This document shows, in pieces, positions 30,030-42,336 of a DNA stretch of 64,000 bases (positions within the stretch are counted from its first letter, which is position 1; each line of letters opens with the position of its first letter). The translations under genes were made by a program, and so were the position numbers. The stretch spans positions 2,170,001 through 2,234,000 of the forward strand of contig NZ_WNWM01000002.1 of NCBI RefSeq assembly GCF_009727155.1, given 5' to 3'. Below the pieces are notes generated by a model that was not told where the DNA came from, ran no database searches, and saw only the letters and a list, made by a program, of their open reading frames with translations. This DNA comes from Pseudoduganella dura. Lineage in GTDB: Bacteria; Pseudomonadota; Gammaproteobacteria; Burkholderiales; Burkholderiaceae_D.

Positions 30030-30971
30030 TCAAACCGCTTGTTCGAGAGCGTCGATGAACATGGCGGCAACCTGGAAACCTGTCTGCTCCGTGATCTCCT
30101 GGAAACAGGTCGGACTGGTGACGTTGACCTCGGTCAGGTAGTCGCCGATCACGTCCAATCCTACCAGCAATAAGCCGCGTTCCGCCAATACCGGACCGAT
30201 GGCTTCGGCGATTTCGCGATCGCGTTCGGTGAGCGGCTGGGCCACGCCGATGCCGCCGGCGGCCAGGTTGCCGCGCACTTCGGTGCCCTGCGGAATGCGT
30301 GCCAGCGAAAACGGCACCGGTTTGCCGCCGATGACGAGGATGCGCTTGTCGCCCTTGACGATGTCGGGAATGTAGCGCTGCGCCATGATCGTGCGGCGGC
30401 CGTTGTCGGAGAGTGTCTCGATGATCGCGCCGAGGTTCAGGGCATCGGCCTTGACCCTGAAGATGCCGGTGCCGCCCATGCCGTCCAGCGGCTTGAAGAT
30501 CACGTCGCCATGTTCGGCATGGAAAGCGCGCAGGCGCGTTTCATCGGAGGTGACGATCGTCGGCGACGTGAATTGCGAGAACTGCGCGATCGACAGCTTT
30601 TCGTTGTGGTCGCGGATCGCCTGCGGGCTGTTGAACACCTTGGTGCCCTGCTTTTCCGCCAGCTGGAGCAGATACGTGCCGTACACGTATTCCATGTCGA
30701 ACGGCGGGTCCTTGCGTTCGAGGATCGCGTCGAACGTGGACAACGCCACGTCTTCCGACGGCGCCGCCTCGTACCAGTCGTCCTGCCCGCCGCCCGTCAT
30801 CGTGATGCGGGATACCCAGGCGCGGACGACGCCGTTCTCCAGCGCCATGTGGCGCTGCTGGAACGCGTACACCTCGTGGCCGCGCTTGGCGGCCTCGGCC
30901 ATCATGGCGTACGTGGAGTCCTTGTAGATCTTGAAGTTCGCCAACGGGTCGGCAAGAAAAGCGATTTTCAT
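30030..30971 (-). CDS. gshB: Glutathione synthetase
   Basis: ATP-grasp ligase joining gamma-glutamylcysteine and glycine; 313 residues. It shows the GshB opening MKIAFLADPLANFKIYKDST, central DVIFKPLDGMGGTGIFRV and C-terminal DVIGDYLTEVNVTSPTCFQEI. ATG 30971 is preferred over 30983 by family alignment, though neither has a clear RBS. Downstream of gshA, upstream of EIIA. Confidence 0.95.
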   Translation of the reverse strand: MKIAFLADPLANFKIYKDSTYAMMAEAAKRGHEVYAFQQRHMALENGVVRAWVSRITMTGGGQDDWYEAAPSEDVALSTFDAILERKDPPFDMEYVYGTYLLQLAEKQGTKVFNSPQAIRDHNEKLSIAQFSQFTSPTIVTSDETRLRAFHAEHGDVIFKPLDGMGGTGIFRVKADALNLGAIIETLSDNGRRTIMAQRYIPDIVKGDKRILVIGGKPVPFSLARIPQGTEVRGNLAAGGIGVAQPLTERDREIAEAIGPVLAERGLLLVGLDVIGDYLTEVNVTSPTCFQEITEQTGFQVAAMFIDALEQAV

Positions 30972-31050
30972 GGGCGCATCCATTCGAAGTAATGGCTGAT
31001 TTTAGCCGAGTTTCCCGGCAGGCACCGGGCCCGGCCCAGGCCACCCCGGC

Positions 31051-32349
31051 TCAGTACACTTCCGGGTTCGGATCGGTGCGTTCCATTTCCAGCGACGCCG
31101 CCAGCAGCGCCAGCCGGGCCACCACGCCATACACGTAGAAGCGGTTCGGCGCGGCGGTGCCGGGCTTGGCCTTCAGGTCGGGCACGGCGTGCTGCTGCGC
31201 GAACGCCAGCGGCACGAATTCCGAGCCGGGCGCGTTCAGGTTCTGGTCCACGCCCCGCTCGCCGTGCACGCGGTAGAAGCCGCCGACCACGTAGCGGTCG
31301 ATCATGTAGACGACGGGCTCGGCCACGGCATCCTTGATGCTTTCGAACGTGGGCACGCCTTCCTGGATGTTCAGGTCGCTGACGACCTGGCCATCCTTCA
31401 CCACCGACATCTTCTCGCGCTGCGCCGGCGACAAATCCTTCAGCTCGGCGGCATCGCGGATGCTGATGATGCCCTTGCCATAGGTTCCCGCATCCGGCTT
31501 GATGATGACGAACGGCTTTTCCTTGATGCCGTATTCCTTGTATTTCTTGCGGATCTTGGCCAGCACGGCATCGACATTGCCGGCCAGGCAATCCTGGCCT
31601 TCGCCGGTTTGCAGGTCGACCTCGCCGCAGCGGGCGTGGAACGGGTTCACCATCCAGGGATCGACCCCGATCAGCTTGCCGAACTTCTTCGCCACCTCAT
31701 CGTAGGCGGTGAAATGGTTGTGCTTGCGGCGCAGGGCCCAGCCCGCGTGCAGCGGCGGCAGCAGGCTTTGCTCGTGGATGTTTTGCAGGATGTCCGGCAT
31801 GCCGGCCGACAGGTCGTTGTTCAACAGGATCGTGCAGGGATCGAAATCCTTCAGGCCCACGCGACGCCCGTTGGCCGAACGCTCGAGCGGCTCGACGACC
31901 AGCATGTTGCCATCGGGCAGCGCCAGCGGCGTCGGCTGCGTGATCTCGGGGTTCAGCGTGCCCAGGCGCACGTGCAGCCCGGTCTGGCGGAAGATCTGCG
32001 CCAAGCGCGCGATGTTTTCCAGGTAGGTGGGATGACGGTTGTAGCTTTCCGGAATCACCAGCAGGTTGCGCGCATCCGGGCAGTACTTGTCGATCGCGGC
32101 CATCGCGGCCTGCACCGACAGCGGCAGCATTTCGCTGGCCAGGTAGTGGAAACCGCCGGGGAACAGGTTGGTGTCCACCGGGGCCAGCTTGTAGCCGGCA
32201 TTGCGCAGATCGACGGAGCAGTAGAACGGTGGCGTGTGTTCCTGCCATTCCAGCCGGAACCAGCGCTCGATGGCGGGGGTGGCGGCGAGGATTTTTTCTT
32301 CGAGATCGAGCAGCGGTCCGGTCAGGGCCGTGACGAGGTGGGGAACCAT
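31051..32349 (-). CDS. gshA: Glutamate--cysteine ligase, GshA (proteobacterial 'ferrooxidans' type)
   Basis: First glutathione-synthesis enzyme; 432 residues. It does not look like E. coli GshA but matches the type found in Acidithiobacillus and many betaproteobacteria. Features are FYCSVDLRNAGYKLAPVDTN, PESYNRHPTYLENI, FVIIKPDAGTYGKGI and DRYVVGGFYRVHGERG. First gene of the gshA-gshB-EIIA-ptsH-ptsI block. Confidence 0.93.
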   Translation of the reverse strand: MVPHLVTALTGPLLDLEEKILAATPAIERWFRLEWQEHTPPFYCSVDLRNAGYKLAPVDTNLFPGGFHYLASEMLPLSVQAAMAAIDKYCPDARNLLVIPESYNRHPTYLENIARLAQIFRQTGLHVRLGTLNPEITQPTPLALPDGNMLVVEPLERSANGRRVGLKDFDPCTILLNNDLSAGMPDILQNIHEQSLLPPLHAGWALRRKHNHFTAYDEVAKKFGKLIGVDPWMVNPFHARCGEVDLQTGEGQDCLAGNVDAVLAKIRKKYKEYGIKEKPFVIIKPDAGTYGKGIISIRDAAELKDLSPAQREKMSVVKDGQVVSDLNIQEGVPTFESIKDAVAEPVVYMIDRYVVGGFYRVHGERGVDQNLNAPGSEFVPLAFAQQHAVPDLKAKPGTAAPNRFYVYGVVARLALLAASLEMERTDPNPEVY

Positions 32350-32473
32350 GCTTACATCCTTGTAGTGATTGGGACTGCGCGTCGTCGGGGAAGCGGTCGA
32401 TGGACTGAACCGGCGGCCGGGAAGACGAGCTCACCAAATCAGGGCAAAAACGTCATTTTAAAGGTCCAGAACG

Positions 32474-32496
32474 CAAAAAAGCGCCCCGGAGGGCGC
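32474..32496 (-). terminator. Intrinsic terminator after amtB
   Basis: Reading leftward, GCGCCC, a four-base TCCG loop and GGGCGC (32496-32481) are followed by a run of T (complement of A at 32475-32480). It lies 35 bases past the amtB stop. Confidence 0.9.
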
Positions 32497-32530
32497 TTCT
32501 GGCGGCAAAACCGCGTGAATCGGCGACAGG

Positions 32531-34057
32531 TCAGATGTGATACGCCGTTTCGCCGTGGCTGTTGATGTCCAGGCCTTCGCGTTCCTGCTCTTCCGGCACG
32601 CGCAGGCCGATCACCACGTCCACCAGCTTGTAGGCGATGAAGGCCACGATGCCCGACCACAGGATCGTGACGCCCACGCCGATCAGCTGGTTGATGACCT
32701 GGCTGCCGATCGAGTAGTCGGCCGAGGCCTTGTTGGCAACGTAGTCCCACACGCCCTGGCCGCCCAGCGATGGTGCGGCGAACACGCCGGTCAGCACCGC
32801 GCCGAGGATACCGCCCACGCCGTGCACGCCGAACACGTCCAGCGAGTCGTCGGCGCCCAGCATGCGTTTCAGGCCGTTCACGCCCCACAGGCAGACCACG
32901 CCGGCCAGCAGGCCGATGACCAGGCCGCCCATCGGGCCGACGAAACCGGCCGCCGGGGTGATCGCCACCAGGCCGGCCACGGCACCGGATACGGCGCCCA
33001 GCATCGAAGGCTTGCCCTTGAAGATCCATTCGGCGAACAGCCAGGACACGGTGGCGGCGGCGGTGGCCAGCAGCGTGTTCAGGAAGGCCAGCGCGGCCAC
33101 GTCGCCCGCTTCCAGCGCGGAGCCGGCGTTGAAGCCGAACCAGCCCACCCACAGCAGCGAGGCGCCGATCATCGTCATCACCAGCGAGTGCGGCGCCATC
33201 GATTCGCGGCCGTAGCCGACGCGCTTGCCCATCATGTAGGCACCCACCAGGCCGGCAACGGCGGCGTTGATGTGCACCACGGTGCCGCCGGCGAAGTCCA
33301 GCGCGCCGTGGCCCCACAGGTAACCGCCCTTGGCCGTTGCCGTCGCCAGCGAGGCGGCATCGGTGATCGTGTCCGGGCCGGTCCAGAACCAGACCATGTG
33401 CGCCATCGGCAGGTAGGCGAACGTGAACCAGAGCACGATGAAGGCCAGCACGGCGGCGAATTTCGCGCGCTCGGCAAAGGCGCCGACGATCAGCCCGCAG
33501 GTGATCGCGGCAAACGTGCCCTGGAACGCCACGAAGATGAATTCGGGAATGACGACGCCCTTGCTGAAGGTGGCGGCATACGCGAACGTGCCGGCGACCG
33601 GGTCATAGATGCCGTTCAGCAGCGCACGGCTGAACCCGCCGAAGAACGCATTGCCTTCAGTGAACGCGATCGAATAGCCGTAGATACACCACAGCACGAT
33701 GATCAGCGAGAAGATCGTGAAGATCTGCATCAGCACGGACAGCATGTTCTTGGAGCGTACCAGACCGCCGTAGAACAGGGCCAGTCCGGGAATCGACATC
33801 ATGATGACCAGCAGCGTGGAGACGAACATCCACGAGGTATCGCCCTTGTGCGGCGTTGGCGCGGCGGCGGGTGCTGCTGCTGCTGCGGGCGCGGCGGCAG
33901 CAGGTGCCGCGGCGGGTGCAACTTCGGCCGCGGCCGGCGCGGCGGCGGTGGCCGCCGGCGCGTCGGCCGTGGCGGCATCCTGCGACCAGGCCGGCGCCGC
34001 GCTGAACGCCATCAGCATGGCTGCCCCGGCCAGCCACTTCGTTATCATTTTCTTCAT
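32531..34057 (-). CDS. amtB: Ammonium transporter AmtB
   Basis: Inner-membrane ammonium channel; 508 residues. A signal peptide (about 1-25) is followed by an Ala/Pro-rich stretch to about residue 70, then eleven membrane segments with GGLVRSKNMLSVLMQ, FAGGTVVHINAAVAGL and DVFGVHGVGGILGA, which include the pore histidines. The Ala/Pro stretch is longer than usual and would lie in the periplasm. Downstream of glnK (18 bases), the normal partner that blocks the channel. Confidence 0.96.
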   Translation of the reverse strand: MKKMITKWLAGAAMLMAFSAAPAWSQDAATADAPAATAAAPAAAEVAPAAAPAAAAPAAAAAPAAAPTPHKGDTSWMFVSTLLVIMMSIPGLALFYGGLVRSKNMLSVLMQIFTIFSLIIVLWCIYGYSIAFTEGNAFFGGFSRALLNGIYDPVAGTFAYAATFSKGVVIPEFIFVAFQGTFAAITCGLIVGAFAERAKFAAVLAFIVLWFTFAYLPMAHMVWFWTGPDTITDAASLATATAKGGYLWGHGALDFAGGTVVHINAAVAGLVGAYMMGKRVGYGRESMAPHSLVMTMIGASLLWVGWFGFNAGSALEAGDVAALAFLNTLLATAAATVSWLFAEWIFKGKPSMLGAVSGAVAGLVAITPAAGFVGPMGGLVIGLLAGVVCLWGVNGLKRMLGADDSLDVFGVHGVGGILGAVLTGVFAAPSLGGQGVWDYVANKASADYSIGSQVINQLIGVGVTILWSGIVAFIAYKLVDVVIGLRVPEEQEREGLDINSHGETAYHI

Positions 34058-34075
34058 CGGATTCCCCTTTTTTAT

Positions 34076-35195
<1,120 letters not shown>

Positions 35196-35265
35196 GGCGA
35201 TTTCCTTTTGAGTGAACTTTTATTGCGGTTTAAAATTCGTCTGACGCGTTGTCTCGTTACCTAAA

Positions 35266-35280
35266 GCAGAATGCGTGCCA
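35266..35280 (-). promoter_or_regulatory. Sigma-54 (-24/-12) promoter for the porin-glnK-amtB unit
   Basis: Reading leftward, TGGCAC (35280-35275), five bases, then CTGC (35269-35266), against the consensus TGGCAC-N5-TTGC: one mismatch. It lies about 70 bases before the porin ATG. Confidence 0.75.
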
Positions 35281-35352
35281 GCAAGTAGTTGCTGAGCTGC
35301 TAGCCGAGCCGCCGACCGGGACATCTGTTTCGCACCAAATAATCTTCGTACT

Positions 35353-35369
35353 GGCACCATTCTGGTGCA
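35353..35369. promoter_or_regulatory. NtrC-type binding site
   Basis: GCACCA-TTC-TGGTGC is a perfect dyad matching the NtrC-site form (GCACCA-N3-TGGTGC). It sits about 75 bases upstream of the -24 element, a normal distance for a sigma-54 enhancer. A half-site GCACCA lies at 35332-35337. It also overlaps the ubiK upstream region on the other strand. Confidence 0.72.
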
Positions 35370-35398
35370 TTTGAACGAAAAACTCACCGGAGCCCATT

Positions 35399-35653
35399 GT
35401 GGACATGAACGCCTTTTTCAACGACCTGCAGAACAAGATCAACCACGCCATCGAAAACTCGCCCGCCAAGGATATCGAACGCAACGTGAAAGCCATGATG
35501 ACGCAGGGCTTTTCCAAGCTGGACCTGGTAACGCGGGAGGAATTCGACATCCAGGCGCAGGTATTGGCCAAGACCCGCGCGCGCCTGGAACTGCTGGAAA
35601 CGCGCCTGGCCGAACTGGAAGCGAAAATCGCTGCGGAAAAAGCACCCCTGTAA
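35399..35653 (+). CDS. ubiK: Ubiquinone biosynthesis accessory factor UbiK (BMFP/YqiC)
   Basis: An 84-residue coiled-coil protein with amphipathic N-terminal helix (FFNDLQNKINHAIEN) and C-terminal coiled coil (LETRLAELEAKI), as in UbiK, which helps assemble the Ubi complex with UbiJ. GGAG at 35389-35392 sits six bases before a GTG at 35399; an ATG follows at 35405. Divergent from the nitrogen unit. Confidence 0.88.
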   Translation: MDMNAFFNDLQNKINHAIENSPAKDIERNVKAMMTQGFSKLDLVTREEFDIQAQVLAKTRARLELLETRLAELEAKIAAEKAPL

Positions 35654-35737
35654 TGCCCGGGCGCGCTTGTCGCGCCGCAATGCCCCACCCGCTGCACGGC
35701 TCTACGATGCAGGATCGTCGAGTCGCAGCGGGGAATC

Positions 35738-37249
35738 ATGAGCCTGGCCGTCCTGAAAAGCCGTGCGTTGAACGGCATCGAAGCGCCTGAAGTCAGCGTT
35801 GAAGTTCACCTGGCCAACGGCTTGCCGGCCTTTCACATCGTCGGACTGGCCGAGACGGAAGTGAAGGAAGCACGCGACCGCGTGCGCGCCGCCATCCTCA
35901 ACGCCGGCTTTGAAATGCCGGCGCACCGCATCACCGTCAACCTGGCCCCGGCCGACCTGCCCAAGGAATCGGGCCGCTTCGACCTGCCGATCGCTCTCGG
36001 CATCCTGGCTGCTTCCGGCCAGATTCCCACACCACCACTGGCCCGCTACGAATTCGCAGGTGAACTGTCGCTCACCGGCGAGCTGCGCCCGATCCGCGGC
36101 GCACTGGCCATGACGTTCGCGATGCAACGCGCCCAGGCCCGCAGCGCGTTCGTCCTGCCTCTGGCGAACGCGGACGAAGCGGCACTGGTCGATGGCGCGG
36201 CCGTGTACCCGGCCGCCACGCTGCTGGAGGTCTGCAACCATTTTTGTGCGGCGGACGATACCGCCAGGCTGGCGCGGCACCGGTGCGCGCCCAGGGCCGT
36301 GATCGCCGAGCGTCCCGATTTCGCCGAAGTGAAAGGGCAATGGCATGCCAAGCGAGCGCTGGAAGTGGCGGCGGCCGGCGGGCACAGCATCTTGATGGTC
36401 GGCCCGCCGGGCGCAGGCAAGACAATGCTGGCATCGCGTTTCGCCGGCCTGCTGCCGTCGATGACGAACGACGAAGCGCTGGAAGCGGCGGCGGTGCAGT
36501 CGCTGACAGGCACGTTTACGGCCGCAGCGTGGAAATTGCGGCCGTTCCGGGCGCCGCATCACACATCGTCCGGCGTGGCACTGGTTGGCGGTGGCAGCGT
36601 GCCCCGGCCCGGCGAGATATCCCTGGCGCATTGCGGCGTGCTGTTCCTCGACGAATTGCCGGAGTTCGATCGCCGCGTGCTCGAAGTGCTGCGCGAGCCG
36701 CTCGAATCGGGACGTGTAACGATCTCGCGCGCCGCCCGCCAGGCCGAGTTTCCGGCACGGTTCCAGCTTGTCGCCGCGATGAACCCCTGCCCATGCGGCT
36801 ACCATGGGCATGTCTCGGGCAAATGCAAATGCTCGGAAGATGCGATCGTGCGCTACCAGGGCCGGGTCTCCGGCCCGCTGCTCGACCGCATCGACATGCA
36901 GATCGAAGTTGGCCCGGTGCCGACCGATACGCTCCACACCGCCGAAGATGGCGAACCTTCCGAAGTGATCGCCGCGCGGGTGGAGACGGCATTCCAGCGG
37001 CAGCTGGACCGGCAGCACAAGAGCAACCGTTACCTGAGCTCGCGTGAAATCGACCGCCATTGCAAGCCCGAACGTGCCGGACAAGACTTGCTGCACAAGG
37101 CCATGCTGCAGTTCCACTGGTCGGCGCGCGCCTATCACCGCGTGCTGCGGGTGGCGCGAACGATTGCCGACCTGGCCGATTCCGAAGCCGTGCAAGCGAA
37201 GCATGTGGCCGAGGCCGTTCAATTCCGCCGCGTACTGCGCCAGACCTGA
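35738..37249 (+). CDS. comM: YifB/ComM-family Mg-chelatase-like AAA+ ATPase
   Basis: A 503-residue protein with an N-terminal Lon-protease-like fold (about 1-170) and an AAA+ core: Walker A GPPGAGKT (222-229), Walker B LFLDELPEF, then an Mg-chelatase C-terminal domain with a CPCGYHG zinc-like Cys cluster. ComM is a hexameric helicase promoting branch migration during natural transformation. GGGGAATC precedes the ATG. Confidence 0.92.
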   Translation: MSLAVLKSRALNGIEAPEVSVEVHLANGLPAFHIVGLAETEVKEARDRVRAAILNAGFEMPAHRITVNLAPADLPKESGRFDLPIALGILAASGQIPTPPLARYEFAGELSLTGELRPIRGALAMTFAMQRAQARSAFVLPLANADEAALVDGAAVYPAATLLEVCNHFCAADDTARLARHRCAPRAVIAERPDFAEVKGQWHAKRALEVAAAGGHSILMVGPPGAGKTMLASRFAGLLPSMTNDEALEAAAVQSLTGTFTAAAWKLRPFRAPHHTSSGVALVGGGSVPRPGEISLAHCGVLFLDELPEFDRRVLEVLREPLESGRVTISRAARQAEFPARFQLVAAMNPCPCGYHGHVSGKCKCSEDAIVRYQGRVSGPLLDRIDMQIEVGPVPTDTLHTAEDGEPSEVIAARVETAFQRQLDRQHKSNRYLSSREIDRHCKPERAGQDLLHKAMLQFHWSARAYHRVLRVARTIADLADSEAVQAKHVAEAVQFRRVLRQT

Positions 37250-37308
37250 CTGGCGATTCGACAGTCGCGCCGATGGCGCCGGGCTTCCGAGGCTGCTACC
37301 ATCGGTGC

Positions 37309-37812
37309 ATGAGACTCCACTTTTCGATTCCCATGGCGGTTGCCGTTGCCGCGACGGTGAGTGCGTGCAGCCCCAAGTTCGACTGGCGTGATTATCGTAG
37401 TGCCGAGGCATCGTATTCGGTGCTGTTCCCGGACAAGCCTGCGACGCACACACGCACGGTCAATCTCGACGGCCGCCAGGCGGCGATGACAATGACTGCG
37501 GCCGAGGTCGACGGTACCATTTTTGCTGTCGGCACCGCGGCCCTCCCCGATGCAGCCCAGGCCAGGCATGCCGTCGGGGCGATGCGCACGGCAATGGTGC
37601 GCAATATCGGCGGCAACATAACGAAGGAGGCCGAACGCGAAGGCGGGCTGGAAGTCGAGGCCCATGGCGTGAGCAATGCGCGCCCGATGCAATTGCATGC
37701 CAGGTTCGTCGCCCGGGACAGCCGGGCGTACCAGGTAATTGTCATGGGACCGGAAAAGGCGGTCGATGCGGAAAACATTGACACCTTCATACGCTCTTTT
37801 AAGCTGAACTGA
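37309..37812 (+). CDS. Putative lipoprotein
   Basis: A 167-residue protein with signal peptide and lipobox VSAC (Cys about 20). The rest is a compact soluble domain (YSVLFPDKPATHTRTVNL, RSFKLN end) resembling unannotated small exported proteins. No known function. It begins 59 bases after comM. No strong RBS before 37309. Confidence 0.6.
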   Translation: MRLHFSIPMAVAVAATVSACSPKFDWRDYRSAEASYSVLFPDKPATHTRTVNLDGRQAAMTMTAAEVDGTIFAVGTAALPDAAQARHAVGAMRTAMVRNIGGNITKEAEREGGLEVEAHGVSNARPMQLHARFVARDSRAYQVIVMGPEKAVDAENIDTFIRSFKLN

Positions 37813-37890
37813 AAGGCGACGTGTGTCGCCGGTGTGCCCCGGCAAGTCATGATATCGTTGGATTACTAAAACAACACATCAGGAAGCGCC

Positions 37891-38241
37891 ATGTTAATCA
37901 CATTCAAATCCCAATCCTCATCCGAAGTCACGATGTACCAGGAACACGCACAACGGATCCTGGATGTGCTCAACAAGAACCACACACGAGGCGTCATTAC
38001 GGCTGCCGAGGCTGCCCAGGCAGTGGCATTGCTGGAGCAGGAAATTGCGTTAAGCAAATTACACCCGGAAGTGGATGCCGAACACGCGAGTCATTCGCAT
38101 CCCCATCACCTCCCGGAAGTGGATGAAACGGCGGAGATGGCCGAGAAAAACCATATCGGTTTCGCCCAGCGTGCATTCCCGCTGCTGGAAATGCTGCGCG
38201 CCGCGCGGGATGCCAACGACAATATCGTCTGGGGTGTTTGA
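37891..38241 (+). CDS. DUF1840-family protein
   Basis: A 116-residue cytoplasmic protein matching DUF1840 in its opening MLITFKS...VTMYQEHAQRILDVL, the RGVITAAEAAQAVALLEQ segment and the closing FAQRAFPLLEMLRAA. The family is mostly betaproteobacterial and of unknown role. GGAAGCGCC precedes the ATG. Confidence 0.8.
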   Translation: MLITFKSQSSSEVTMYQEHAQRILDVLNKNHTRGVITAAEAAQAVALLEQEIALSKLHPEVDAEHASHSHPHHLPEVDETAEMAEKNHIGFAQRAFPLLEMLRAARDANDNIVWGV

Positions 38242-38256
38242 TTGGTCTGATGCTGG

Positions 38257-38295
38257 TGTCAGACACTTTTTTTCACAGGAAAAAGGTGTCTGACA
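38257..38295. repeat. REP-like dyad with GTGTC-GACAC core
   Basis: TGTCAGACAC followed by T7C (38257-38274) pairs with GA5 GGTGTCTGACA (38279-38295) around a four-base ACAG loop, with one mismatch. It lies 16 bases after the DUF1840 stop. Same two-part design as the dyad at 8185-8232. It may also slow transcription leaving the + strand gene. Confidence 0.6.
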
Positions 38296-38326
38296 ACGGT
38301 TTTCCCATGCGTTTCGACTCTCGAAA

Positions 38327-38554
38327 GCAAAAAACCCCCATCTGCACTGAACGCGATCTTGAGCGCGTTCAGTGCAGATGGGGGTTTTTCTATATAACAG
38401 CCTGATTGAACCCACTTTCACACTGGTTGCAGTAGCGAAGCCCGGCAATGCTGGGCTGAGCAATCGGCGCGATTAATCTGCAATGCCCGGCGGAGCACAA
38501 AAACCATGGACAGGGAGCCCAGTCCGCAGCGCCCTGCTGACGCAGCGCTCCAAA
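38327..38554. repeat. rRNA-distal repeat unit A: terminator, degenerate 5S tail, spacer
   Basis: 228 bases made of a terminator hairpin, a diverged copy of the 5S 3' end (38400-38432), and about 120 bases of non-5S spacer shared with unit B (for example GCGAAGCCCGGCAATGCTGG, then CAATGCCCGGCGGAGCACAA). Orientation follows the leftward rRNA operon. The outermost and most diverged copy. Confidence 0.8.
38329..38389. terminator. Very long bidirectional terminator hairpin
   Basis: Arms of 21 bases pair perfectly (38335-38355 with 38364-38384) around an eight-base loop, flanked by six A and five T. It ends leftward rRNA transcription and can also stop rightward transcription from the DUF1840 side. 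The stem base (CCCCCA) matches units B and C but the upper stem is unrelated. Confidence 0.92.
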
Positions 38555-38759
38555 GCAAAAAACCCCCACCAGATTCATTTGGTGGGGGTTTCTCTATATA
38601 ACAGCCTGACGATAACCTACTTTCACACTGGTTGCAGTAGCGAAGCCCGGCAATGCTGGGTTGAGCAATCGGCGCGATTAATCAGCAATGCCCGGCGGAG
38701 CACAAAAACCATGGACAGCGAGCCCAGTCCGCAGCGCCCGGCTGAAGCAGCGCCCCAAA
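38555..38759. repeat. rRNA-distal repeat unit B: terminator, exact 5S tail copy, spacer
   Basis: 205 bases with the same layout as unit A. It starts with a terminator, contains 34 bases identical to the 3' end of the 5S gene (38604-38637), then the shared spacer. Relative to the real 5S, identity stops abruptly after GGTTGCAG. Confidence 0.85.
38563..38588. terminator. Terminator of repeat unit B
   Basis: CCCCCACCA and TGGTGGGGG around an eight-base loop, with an A run on the left and TTTCTC on the right; strongest reading leftward. Confidence 0.88.
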
Positions 38760-38767
38760 GCAAAAAA

Positions 38768-38793
38768 CCCCCACCAGATTCATCTAGTGGGGG
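38768..38793. terminator. First terminator after 5S rRNA
   Basis: CCCCCACC and its partner AGTGGGGG form a stem with one G-U in the leftward RNA, followed by T (complement of A at 38762-38767). It begins repeat C (38760-38842), which runs into the intact 5S gene. Confidence 0.88.
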
Positions 38794-38808
38794 TTTCTCT
38801 ATATAACA

Positions 38809-38923
38809 GCCTGACGATAACCTACTTTCACACTGGTTGCAGCACTATCATCGGCGCAAAGTCGTTTCACGGTCCTGTTCGGGATGGGAAGGGGTGGGAC
38901 CGACTTGCTATGGTCATCAGGCA
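38809..38923 (-). rRNA. rrf: 5S ribosomal RNA
   Basis: Reading leftward it starts TGCCTGATGACCATAGCAAG and ends GTAGGTTATCGTCAGGC; the two ends pair as helix I. The GTCCCACC and CCCGAAC segments are conserved. About 115 bases; ends are set by pairing. Confidence 0.93.
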
Positions 38924-38967
38924 TGACTTGTACGTAGCGTCGCTCCCTGTCGGGCAGCGCAGCTACT

Positions 38968-38987
38968 AATCTGGAAGAAGTAAAGTT
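38968..38987. repeat. Outer 23S processing-stem arm (3' side)
   Basis: Twenty bases exactly complementary to 42021-42040, so the 23S precursor can be folded into a long stem that RNase III would cut. Lies in the 23S-5S spacer. Confidence 0.75.
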
Positions 38988-39046
38988 AAGGTAGTTCAAG
39001 CTGCATCATCAAACACAGGCAAATGCTCCACAACCGTCAAGGTTAT

Positions 39047-41925
<2,879 letters not shown>

Positions 41926-42038
41926 TAACCTTGACGGCTATCGGTATCAAGCATTTACTACTGTGTTTCTGATGAGCTTTATTACTACCCTGAACATGCG
42001 ATGTCTCGCACATTCAATAAAACTTTACTTCTTCCAGA

Positions 42039-42050
42039 TTGTTAAAGAAC
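42039..42050 (-). promoter_or_regulatory. boxA-like antitermination site before 23S
   Basis: Leftward GTTCTTTAACAA, nearly the same as the copy in the 16S leader. Binds NusB-S10 in known systems. Confidence 0.65.
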
Positions 42051-42117
42051 GAAACAGCAGTGATCTCTAAAAGATCAAATCTAAATCTCGGGACTTAGAT
42101 TTGACATCTCGAAAACG

Positions 42118-42193
42118 TGGTGGAGGATGACGGGATCGAACCGACGACCCCCTGCTTGCAAAGCAGGTGCTCTCCCAGCTGAGCTAATCCCCC
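42118..42193 (-). tRNA. tRNA-Ala (TGC)
   Basis: 76 bases including encoded CCA. Starts GGGGGATTAGCTCAGC, anticodon loop TTTGCAA (anticodon TGC), and GGTTCGATCC T-loop. Standard spacer tRNA between 16S and 23S. Confidence 0.97.
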
Positions 42194-42216
42194 AGGATTT
42201 TCTTGTGCCTGATACG

Positions 42217-42293
42217 TGGTGGGTCTGGTTGGGCTCGAACCAACGACCCCCGCGTTATCAACACGGTGCTCTAACCAGCTGAGCTACAGACCC
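42217..42293 (-). tRNA. tRNA-Ile (GAT)
   Basis: 77 bases including encoded CCA. Starts GGGTCTGTAGCTCAGC, anticodon loop TTGATAA (anticodon GAT), and GGTTCGAGCC T-loop. First spacer tRNA after 16S. Confidence 0.97.
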
Positions 42294-42336
42294 GCGCTAC
42301 AACACGATTGCGGTACTACTGTTTCTTCTTCATTCG

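Noticed and set aside
38327..38842. Possible CRISPR array
   Set aside because: Units exceed 200 bases, contain terminators and 5S fragments, and there are only three; no cas genes are near.
38483..38969. Two similar open frames on the plus strand (starting MPGGAQKPW)
   Set aside because: They are created by the repeated terminator/5S-tail units, run into 5S sequence, and lack an RBS and any protein-like composition.
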